Assembly: GCA_035048485.1 (NCBI GenBank)
Contig: CM068589.1
Coordinates: forward strand, 4,280,501 to 4,344,500
DNA: 64,000 nucleotides
Direction of reading: 5' to 3'
Source: Pteria penguin
Taxonomy: Eukaryota; Mollusca; Bivalvia; Pterioida; Pteriidae
In this document: positions 26,401 through 38,400 of the stretch, piece after piece
How the letters are laid out: every line of letters begins with the position of its first letter
Numbering within the stretch: position 1 is the stretch's first letter
Notes under the pieces: generated by a model
Databases searched by the model: none
What the model saw: only the letters and a program-made list of their open reading frames with translations
Told to the model about the DNA's origin: nothing
Made by a program: the position numbers and the translations under genes

Positions 26401-29400
26401 ACACTAAGAGTACAAAGTCTTTTTTGACTAGAGAATTCTCAGCCAGAATAGCACTTGTCAGATTCTAAGTATAACCTATAGTACGACACTTTTTATTCAT
26501 AAATTAAAGAAAACCAAGAAATTTGATATTTTAATGGTCATGGGTATAATGGAGGTGAAATCTTAAAGAAATGTAAAGGTAATGAAAGGTCAAGGTAAAG
26601 AAAGGTCAAGGTAAAATTCATGTGCAAATTTTTTGAGAAATACAGAGTTGCACTCTATGCTTATTAAAAGAATTCAATATAGCCAAAGTAATAAAATTTC
26701 TCTTTAAGAAATGAAGAAGATTAGAAAATACAGAGATGCATCTAATGTATATCAAAAACATTGCAAAATGTCCAATAATCAACGAGATACCAAAGATTTA
26801 GAGCATGCTTTTACTGTGCATTCTTCTGTGTAATACACTATTTTTGCTAATCTCAATAACGGGACAAATGCCCGAATCACAAATCTGGCAAGCAATCATG
26901 ATAATACATAAAAAGCTCTATACATTCAGCACAAATACAATATCTATAAAACGTACTGATGATCAGCTTCTGTTCCAGAAAGTAAATAATGAAAGTCTTT
27001 CACTACACTACTGCCAAGCTTTATTCAAAGCCTTTCTGCATCATGAACACTGATTTAGTTGTGTCAAAACACATAACAAAAATTACAAAACCTGCAACAT
27101 TTCTGTGGATTTCAATCAATACCAAATATCAAGTAGTAAGAACCCATTCTAGATTAGACTGGGAAGTGTTAATGCCAAATCAATTTTAGTTAGATATTAT
27201 TTTCATACTGATGACAAAATCTCAATATAAATATAGTTTCTCTTTCTTTCAGTTTCGGAAATTTAATGTTCCCTGCATCTCAAAGTTTAAAGTGGAAATT
27301 CAAAATTCTTTTTCTTTCATATTTTCAGTTCCTGTATATCAAATCGTAAGGATCCCCCTTCATTAAAGATATAGAAATATGGATGAATTAATAGAATGAT
27401 AAATCATTTGGAGAGTTCCCAACCTCAAAAGCTAAAGAGTTCCATTTTGTCATGAGTATGATGTAACCATGACAGTGTGAGTGTGTTGACTAAAACCTCT
27501 AGTGCATTCTATACATGGTGATCATGATGCTGAACTCACCTCGGGTTCGTAAATGGTCTCTGATGCTAATTCCATTTTAAATTTGAACCCACACATAGTT
27601 TTATGACAACATTTACATGAGATCCAAGAATCCACGTACAAAATCCAAACTTCCATGATAAAAGTAATTATGTATGAGCAGAGATATGTACATCGAGTAG
27701 ACACATGAAGAAATGACAGATTTAAACCAAAATAAATTTCCAAAACTTCACTCAAGTCTAATTTTACTAGAGTACATTCAACATTCCAACTTTTATCTTA
27801 ATTTGTTCAAAATTTACAAAACGAAGGGAATTGTGATACGCTCTACTTAAATCCCTGGGAGTGGAACTGAAAAAAGGAACAGAAAAACAAGTTCAAATTT
27901 ATCTTTCTTTGTAACTGATAATGTCAATATTTTATATTGTTATCTTTGAAAAAAATATTTGGGCTATTAAGTAAGTTACATTATCAATTTTTGTTTTGCA
28001 GAGAATGCCTATACAGGAATACATTTTTCATCATTGTTTCGAATATATATTATTTATAATAATTTTCATTTATGTTTCTCTTATTTTCAATTAATAATGC
28101 ATGATATACTTGTTTATTTCTTATAATTCTCATAATCTTAAAATTCAAGATCGGAAAAATGAAAATCCAAGTAATAAGCACCCTTGATATCAGATCAATA
28201 AAATCCACAGAAATGGCGAGATGTGTGTAACGTTGTCGAAAAATAAGAACAAGAAAACAAGTTCAATTCTCATATACAACACACGCAGCAGTACATAACA
28301 AGTTGGGGAGTGTAGAGGGAGGATGAGTGTGGTGGTTTTGTGGAAGGGTGAGGGGTGTCTGAACAGTGACTTACATAAAGTATCCCTATAGAAATGTTTG
28401 TTTTAAGAACATAAATGAAAACAGTCAAACTTTGATATCTCGAACCATGGAAACACTTTGAGATAGCGGAAGATATTAGAAATTTGATTTTTGGCCATAA
28501 ATGACGAATTTGTAATCATCAGCTTAATGTGCACAATGAAACTGTATGAGGCATGTGGTAAATACATTCTATTGAGAAATAGTTAATCTCATTTCAGTCA
28601 TACCTTTTATCCATAAAATATCAATAAAATGTACTCCAAAGACGTGAACAACCATGACCATGTTCTGACTTTACAATATTTCCTATTTTAAACATTCAAA
28701 ACTGAAGATTAATCAAAGCTACCTCTAGTGTCCAGTGGTGACTGAGAAATCCACAAACCAGAGTGTCAAGTTCACTTTATTTATGCCAAGGCTTGCCAAG
28801 GGCATTGACTAGTTAACTTGACATGATCTGGGGTTTGTGAATCTGTCATGATCATCAGACATTAGAGGTTGATTGTATTTCTCCCAATTATTGATTTGTA
28901 GAGTAAAATTGTCATTTTTCCTTGCATTATGTTGGAAAATGAATAAAAATTACGGCGCCTGACTTTGACGTATGTCAAGCTTGCTTATGACGTCATAATA
29001 AATTGAGCACGAAATAGGTTGTTTACACCACCCCACCCTTGTGGTTGACAGACTGATCATTTCAAACCTCATGTAAGGATATCTCTGTGAATGTGGGAGA
29101 CACATGCCTTATATCATAACTAAATGCCTAGAATGGCGTCAGATAAGATAAAATAAAGATGAATTTTTACATGTCATGAATTTATTACAAAACATTTTGA
29201 TCTACCATGTGTTACATAAGCATACAATCATCTATTATATAGACAAAAGGAAAGTGAAATTAAAACCAAATGATATAAAGAATGACTAAACAGTAATAAT
29301 ATTAAAGTTTAAAGCACAGCACAAGACCACATTACCAGCAGAACACTGGAGAAAGATGTTACACTGGTATTTAATGAAACAGATTGCATTTACTGTGATC

Positions 29401-32400
29401 ATGTTTTAATTTAACGATTAGTCCTGTAACAGATAAAGGGTATGCAAAAACCTGATCAATTAATGTACCAGTATGAAATTACCCCGGCTGGATAAGCCAA
29501 TATGGTCAATCAATTTTGCTTTGCACGTGGTTCTATAATAAAAGGAAACGACCGCAGATATGTCTATAACACACCAACTTCAGGAAATAACTGGTAAATT
29601 AGAACTTTGGAACTTATAATGTATTTGATAATATAACTATGGTACTTAAGTATGGTACTTGTCATATCTTTGCTTGACGTATTTAAGGTAAATTTAATCA
29701 TATTATTAAGGAGAATTCTGGACCGGGGTTTGACATCAAGATGGGCTGCGTATTCAAAATATCAGAGTTCAAGATATCAGAGTTTGACTGTATGTAAATA
29801 TAATATACAATAGAAATAATATGATGGAAACATTACGATCAAACTTGATATAAGAGCCATTTACCAAATGGAAAATGAAAATCAACAGTTGGCATTTCAA
29901 GGATCTCAAGTACATGTACTAGGTTCTTTACATTGTTAATACAGTGAAAACTGCCCAAATAAGACACTGTTGAAACCAGAATCCTATGAAAATTAGACTT
30001 TTTCTTTTTGAAATTTTCTTGAACTGTTTTCAACGAATATTTGCGATCTGAATACTATATTTAATCTAGTCTGGACTCAATCTTCAGTCTGCTTTCTGTA
30101 AAATCTCGTAATGTCTACTGACCACTAATATCATTTGTCAACTGACCACTGATATCATTTGTCCATTGGATAACAAAGTTGACCTCTTACATTCTTAAGT
30201 TTTGACTGAATGATTAATGTTTTACATCACTCCATGAATATTTCACGTATATGGTGATGGCATCTGCATGATGCATTACACAGAAATTTAGACCTTTGCA
30301 AAGGGTTCACCCGAAACAGTGAGGGATCTTTTACGTGCCCCGCCTACCGTGACAAGGGACCTCGGTTTTTACTATCTCATCCGAAAGACAGAACATCGGT
30401 GCACCCAGGGCAAGAGTCAAACCTGGGACCTTTCGGTCACGAGCAGAGCACCTTATCCACTAAGCCACATCAGTTTCTTTGAAGTTTTGAATTTAATGTC
30501 AACTTAAAAAGCAAAATTTAGATCAATCATTTAATCATGCAGGAGCATGGTCTTATGTGGTATACCGGGTATTTGGAAATTTGCAAAAAGCAAGGGCACA
30601 TTTTACTACAGAACTTACAACAAGTTGTAAATTTTGGACTTCTGATTTCATGAAAAAAAAAATTCTGTGAATTCTGTATAATAAATGCAGTGACAAAGAC
30701 TTCAAACAAAAATGAGTCATTTTAATTAACAAAAATCTATTCAATATGTCACTGAATATTTATTGTGTCCTGGGTTTATGATATATCCTAAGTTTGAGAT
30801 AGGTCCTAGGTTTATGATAGGTCCTAGGTTTATGGCCATTGGTTTATGGTAAGTCCTAGTTAATGATAATTCATAGGTTTATGATATATTCTAGGTTTGT
30901 GATAGGTCCTAGGTTTATGGTAGGCCCTTGGTTTGTGGTAGGTCCTAGTTAATGATAATTCATAGGTTTATGATATATCCTAGGTTTGCGATAGGTCCGA
31001 GGATAAACTGGTAAGCCCTCAGATTATGGTAGGTCCTAGATTATGATAATTCATATGTTAATGATATATCCTATGTTTGTGATAGGTTCTAGGTTTATGG
31101 TAAGCCCTCAGTTTATGGTAGGTCCTAGATTATGATAATTCATATGTTAATGATATATCCTATGTTTGTGATAGGTTCTAGGTTTATTGTAAGCCCTCAG
31201 TTTATGGTAGGTCCTATTTAATGATAATTCATAGGTTTATGATATATTATAGGTTTGTGATAGGTCCTAGGTTTGTGATAGGTCCTAGGATAAACTGGTA
31301 AGCCCTCAGTTTATGGTAGGTCCTAGATTATGATAATTCATATGTTAATGATATATCCTATGTTTGTGATAGGTTCTAGGTTTATGGTAAGCCCTCAGTT
31401 TATGGTAGGTCCTAGTTAATGATAATTCATAGGTTTATGATATATTATAGGTTTGTGATAGGTCCTAGGTTTGTGATAGGTCCTAGGTTTATGGTCAGCC
31501 CTCAGTTTATGGTAGGTCCTAGTTTATGATAATTCATAGGTTTATGATACATCCTAGGTTTGCAATAGGTCCTAGGTTTATGGTAGGCCCTTGATTTATG
31601 GTAGGTCCTAGATTATGATAATTCATAGGTTAATGATATATCCTAGGTTTGTGATAGGTCCTATGTTTATGGTAAGCCCTCAGTTTATGGTACATCCTAG
31701 TTTATGATAATTCATAGGTTTATGATATATCCTAGCTTTGTGATAGGTCCTAGGTTTATGGTAGGACCTTGATTTATGGTAGGTCCTAGTTTATGATAAG
31801 TCATAGGTTTATGATATATTCTAGGTTTGTGATAGGTTCTAGGTTTATGGTAAGCCCTCAGTATATGGTAGGTCCTAGTTTATGATAATTCATATATTTA
31901 TGATCTGTCCTAGGTTAATGATAGGTCCTAGGTTTATGATATTTCCTATGTTTATGATACATGTAGGTCCTAGGTTTGGTCATAGATTTGTGATAGGTCC
32001 TTCTCTGCTTCAGGTGAGTCTCGTTGGAAAGGTATAAATTTCTATGCAAATTGAATCAGGTAGATGCCATCAGTATATATGTGAAATAATCATGGAGTTC
32101 ATTTAATTAATCAAAGGGTAACAATTGTGTTCACATGATAGCTGGGTCGAGTTGCAGATAATTTACCCTCTTACATTTAACGTTGATAATAATAAAAATA
32201 CTGGACATCTGTCCAAACTGAACAAAACGTGTGCCCTGGACACTTTTGTTTGGACAGTTTTCACTGCATTTGTGTAATTATTTTGCTTTCCCTTTAAGGA
32301 CATTGACATGTATGGGAATTCAGATCTCTCCTGACAATAGCTAGAGCATTATGACACACAACTGAACAAATGATTTTCGATGGTCGCTACAGTGCCAGAA

Positions 32401-35400
32401 TCACACACACAAAGTCTATTTCTAGTCTATATATCACACAGATCTGTCCTCTTACATCAAATTACCACAAAATCTACACACACTCTACAGATCACCTCAA
32501 AATTTACACACGTTCTACTACAGCCTTATTCATTCTATACTTGTTCACTTCCTAAAATGATTACCAGCTCTCAGAGGATGAGAAATACATCACACAGATT
32601 TTTCCCCTTATATCAGATAATCACAAACTCTACACACAATCTACAGATGACCACAAACTCTACACACTCTCTACAGATTACCACAAACTCTACAAACACT
32701 CTACACATTACCACAAACTCTACACACACTCTACAGATGACCACAAACTCTACACACACTCTACAGATTACCATAAACTCTACACACACTCTACAGATGA
32801 CCACAAACTCTACACACTCTCTACAGATTACTACGAAATCTACACAAACTCTACAGATGACCACAAACTCTACACACTCTCTACAGATTACCATAAACTC
32901 TACACACATTCTACAGATGACAACAAACTCTACACACACTCCACTACAGCCTCATTGATTCTACGATTGTTCATCTTCTACAATGATTACCAGCATCAAA
33001 GGGAAAGAACTATACCGGACCAAATATACTCTAGCAAAACATTCCCACCAAATATACTCTAGCAAAACATTCTCACCAAATATACTCTAGCAAAACATTC
33101 CCACCATGTTATATTACTACATCTCCAGAATAAGGAGAGACTCAAAAGTCAGGGCTAGCTACATAAAGGTGCATCACAAAGTCTGATTTCCCACCCACCT
33201 GATACACAAATCCAATTTTACATGATATGTGGGGTTTGATAACTGACAAATCATCTGTTGGGATTTTCAACATGACCTTAATCCTTCAGTAATTATTATG
33301 ATGTCACATGAATACCCCGCCATACTTGTATGGCAAGATCTCCGATACTGGGCATTGAATGAGAGATATATCTAGTATGGAAAAGGTATAAACGGTCACT
33401 GTAACCCCTTATTTCTGAAAGCTTTACTTGGACCCCCATGTTTGGGAAATGTAGTTTAGTCTACTGTAGAAATGTGCAATCTTGAGAGTTTAGAATGTAT
33501 TTCACTTTTTCGTTAAAGAGAATTTTCTTGTAGAACCATTGGGCCCAGGGTACCTAATATCTATAAGGATTATTTTCATGTACCCTTCACAATTTACAAA
33601 TGTCTAATCCATACGTGCATATTAACATTTTAACTTCCCATACAATGATGATATTTCTGTTACCGAGTGCTTCCCTATCATAAATTGTTAGACTAATTCC
33701 TCCTAATAAATCCTTACTTCCTTTTCTCTTTATATTTTTTTTTCCTTTTGGATCGATTCTTCTATCATTAATAGTTACCCCCCTTTCTCTTACCTCCACA
33801 GTGATTGATCCCGCAGCGATTGTGCCGTCGTCCATGATGCCTTGGAGTGGGATGATTTGTCGACTGCTTGGCGTGCGTTTGAGATCCTCATAATATACAA
33901 GGGCTTCTCCAAGGAAGCTCTCTGTAAACACAGTAAGTACATACAGGTAAGTACATACAGGTAAACATTGTCTAATCAATCAATGAAGGTAAGGTAAAGG
34001 TAAAAGTGTCACTAGTGACTTTCATCTGGACTTAAAGCTATGTCTCAATACCTGTAACTCTGACATTATAGAAAATGGCATACGTGAAATATTACATAAA
34101 GTGTTATTATAAGGCCAATATAAAAATATTGTTTGTTTCCCCTTCCCCGACCGACCCATAAAAATCCCGCCGACTCAAAACTTTTTTCCTTGAAATTCTC
34201 AAAATATTTTTTTTTATTTTCGTTCCGTATCTTTTTTTAAAATCGCGCCGAAAAATATACGAACTCGAACTTTATACGTCACTTATACACTTGATTCGAA
34301 GCGCTGACAACGCTTGCCGCGAAGCATCAAATAGATCGTACCCAAAGTATTGGTCAAAACGTACCCAGTATATTTTTCACTTTTTTCTGAATATAATTTT
34401 TGCGCGAAACGGATTACCGCAACAATTGGTATCGGACAACGGTTCTCAATTCACATCGGATGAATTCAAAACATTTATGAACTCTAACGGCATTAAACAC
34501 TTCAAGAGTGCTCCGTACCTTCCTGCGACCAATGGATTGGCTGAGCGATTTATTCAAACAATGAAACAAAGTCTCCGGGCGATGTCACATTCAAACCTAC
34601 CACTCAACGTAAAGCTTGCGAATTTTCTGCTAGCTTATAGAAATACGCCACACGTGACAACTAATGAAACACCGGCAAAACTATTCTTAGGAAGAAATTT
34701 GCGAACATGTTTGGATTTAATTAGACCGCACGTAAAAACAGTGTTAATCACCAACATTCGAAACAAACATTCACAAGTAACACTAAAACAAGAAATTTTG
34801 AGGTCGGCCAGGATATCATAGTCCGAAATTACCGGGAAGGCGACAAGTGGGTACGCGGCACCGCCCGAGAAAAGCTAGGTCCGCTACTGTACGAGGTAGA
34901 AACCAGAGACGGAAAATGATGGAGAAGGCATGTTGACCAATGCCGCGATAATATCGACTCTCCGAAACAAACCGAAGTCTCATACAAAAGTGCAGAACGG
35001 GCATCTATAAGTGAAACTTTAGACAATCAAGATGAATCTAACATTGACGATGTACCCGTCAACATAAGAAATACAATCAGGAGCAGAAACAAGCCGAACC
35101 GATTGATTGAAGAGTGTTAAAGTGCTTTTGTGTAATATTGTAAATGAGGCACAATAATCCTCACAATTTACTGCTTATTTTTATTTGTGAAATGTAATTC
35201 ATTATGTCAAAGTTTTAGTGCGGAGGAAATATAGTGTTTAGATAAGACATGAGCCGCGCCAATCGGAACACCGTCGCCATTTTTTACAAAATTAGATTTG
35301 CGTACGGAAATGGACGAGTTGTTACGATTGGAGCCGCGCCACAGAAACACATTTGTCATAGTTAACATCTGACTCTCTACAGCAGTATATTTGTTGATTA

Positions 35401-38400
35401 AAAAGAACAATGGAAGATATAGGCGTATTAAGTAACACTTTCTCACAGATTGAAATATATAATGAAAGGTATAATGAATTGGTTTAGTTCCGAAATAAAT
35501 GTAGTATTAGAAGGACGTGTTTTATATTTTATTAAGTCGTATACATACACAGCACCATGACAGTACTGTTTATATTCTGTAGAAATGTGATAAGCATAAA
35601 TTCACATTCAACACAACACCAATCTTATTAAAACGCGACTTGTACTCCGTTCCTCTACGATACTTTCCGTGTACACGGAGAGTATCGTAGAGGAACGGAG
35701 TACAAGTCGCGTTTTAATAAGATTGAACACAACACATGTAATTTCGAAAAATGTCAATCAAATATTTTCTTTTCACCACTAGTAAATGCACCTATAAAAA
35801 GGAAGCCATCCATTTATATACATATGTAAAGTTATTTATTATTCATCTACGTATGTTTCGATGAATTCATACATTCAAATGATAGATTGTTGCCTTATGA
35901 TACCAAATCGAAGAAATTTGTTGAAAAAATGTGTAAAAGTTGTTTTAAACACCCAAAAGATATATGGGTACGTTTTGACTAACACTTTGGGTACAATTTG
36001 ACCAAAAGGTGGGTACGTTTTGACCAAAGTTGGGTACGTTTTGGTTGGGTACGTTTTGGCATGGGTACGTTTTGACCTGCACCCATGTGTTACATAATGT
36101 TCTAAAATGTGCAAACCAGAGCATCAACAAGGAAAATGACTCTGTGACTTTGAGTATTTGCTCGAATACCAACACGCCCGATGTTTACTATCCGAACATG
36201 GTTGAACCCGTTGAAGTGTTATATAAGTTTTGACATATATGTATTGCAAATAATGCCAAATATCCATGAAATCTAGTCATATTTTGTTTTGTTTCATAGC
36301 ATTAGAAAAATGTTAAGTTTTTGTTGACGTTGTTTTGTGTTTATTTTTTTGACACATTTCTTCAATAATTAAAGGTTATTTTTATACCTATTTGTTTTTC
36401 AAGTTATCTTTGAAAAAAAAAATAAAATGCCTACCTACCTACCCAACTTTTTCAAGTAGGGTCGGGGAAGGGGAAACAAACATTTTTTTAATAGTGGCCT
36501 AAGTGTATCATTAAATAAAATATGAAATATAAAATATGAAATATAAAGTATGAAAATAATGATTCTCAACCATCGTTAGATCACGTGGTGAAATTGTCTA
36601 CCAGCACTAAGAGATGTACATCTCAAACATTGTATGGTCCATCATATGAAAAGTCAAACCTAAAATCTAATCTAAGGTAATAAAACATTGCAAAGTATAT
36701 AATAATCACCCAGACCTCACAATTCACATCACAAACTCTTACACCATTTCTAGCACTGTACCCTTGAATCACAATATGATTTGTAGGAGTTTACTCCAGA
36801 CAATATACTAACCTAATTACAACTGATAAATGCAGGCAACAAATTGTCTAATAGAAGAGCTCAAATTAAGTTTAGACATCAAATTTCTTTAAATCAAGGT
36901 TTGCACTAATGTTGATAAATTGAAATCAGACATTTAAATCTTTTATGAATCAATATACTCTGTATTGGTATCCATGACAACACCTACCCCCTCCAGCTGG
37001 CTTACTCTTGTCAAACACCTCAAACTTGATCTGGCGCGTGTTAGCGTTTACTTCACTGAAAAAATAACAAAACATTGGAATTCTGTCATTAAATACAGGA
37101 AATAAGGAATAATAGAACCGAAATAAAAAGATAAAAAATATTATAAGGAAACAAGGAAGTATATGTATGCTTTGTACATATATGCTAATCAAGGATTATT
37201 TCACCTATGTGCTAGTTGCTAGTATAAATTAGTGGAGGATACTAGGGTACCTGGAGAAAACTATCCACCTAGTAGGTAGGCTCAAAAGAAAAATCTCTCT
37301 GCCTAGTAGATCTTTACACTCAGGAAGGTTCACCTGATGAAAACCATCCACCTAGTCGGTAGGTTCACCTGATGAAAACCATCCACCTCGTAGGTAGCTT
37401 CAACTGATGAAAACCATCCACCTAGTCGGTAGGTTCATCAAGACAAAAATATCCACCTAGGTAGACTCATTTTTAGAAACTCATCCACCAAGACACCAAT
37501 GAAACAATATTGTCACAAGGTATACACATGTGAAGTCAATACCCTGTTGCCCAGTGCATAATACATTATGATTTTAATAGTTAAAAACTTTATTTTTAAT
37601 TTTCTACTTCTCTTTTCTTTTTTTTCTTTTTTTTTTTGGCATAATCTAAAAATCATATGCACCTGAATGTTTGATATCATGTAATTGAAGAGGTGTGGGA
37701 AACAGATTTTTATTTCTCTATAGATAATAAATGATACATTTTTTCATGGTAATTGACCCATTCCTTTCGCGGAATATTTATTGAATTTCGTGACGTCACA
37801 ATACATTTTCAATGTTTGTCCGAGGTATGACCAAGGTGTAAAGTATTGTGAAGTCATCTGATTTGACAATCTTTGGTGTATATATGGAAGGGTCAATTAT
37901 TAGCAAAATTTCTTTTTTTTTGTAACACTTACAATAAAAACTGTTCGTCCCAGAATGGATTGTTTGTTGACCTAACTACACTGGTCATCTGAGATTGTGC
38001 GGGCGTATCCAGGAATACCACACAGGCTGGATCTACTGCTCCTACAAAGGGGAGATAATCTGATTATAAAAGTGAAATCAGTTTGTTTGCTTGGTAAGCT
38101 GCATTCTGTTTATCTAAGTATTCACTGACTAAGGTTATAAATAGCTACTACCAGATGTTTTATTTTGGAGATTTTCTTATTGCACACAAACTCCTGGGAT
38201 GTGTGACAAGACGATTCCACTTTGCAGACACAGGCTAATTAAATCACACACAAACATGTATTTTTCTTTCTCCCCATTAATCAGTTCTGTTTTTTTATAC
38301 GAAAAAAAATTAAGGCAAAATTTATAAAGAAATGCAATGAAATATGACACCCCCCCCCCCCCCAAAAAAAAAACCCCAAAATAAATAGAAACTACTGGAT

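Larger units (their letters stand above)
34113..36499. mobile_element. PIF/Harbinger-like element of 2.4 kb with a captured retroelement fragment (intron 8)
   Basis: Terminal inverted repeats of about 42 bp: the left end GGCCAATATAAAAATATTGT…TTTCCCCTTCCCCGACC pairs with the right end …GGTCGGGGAAGGGGAAACAA…TAGTGGCC. Each end is flanked by TAA (34110-34112 and 36500-36502), a 3-bp duplication typical of PIF/Harbinger. No transposase seen, so it is non-autonomous. Inside are a Ty3/Gypsy integrase remnant, a subterminal inverted pair, and a small palindromic MITE. Superfamily assignment rests only on TIR start and TAA. Confidence 0.7.

Noticed and set aside
32380..32958. 192-codon Thr/Ser/His-rich ORF
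   Set aside because: 30-bp array; mucin-like look is only composition.
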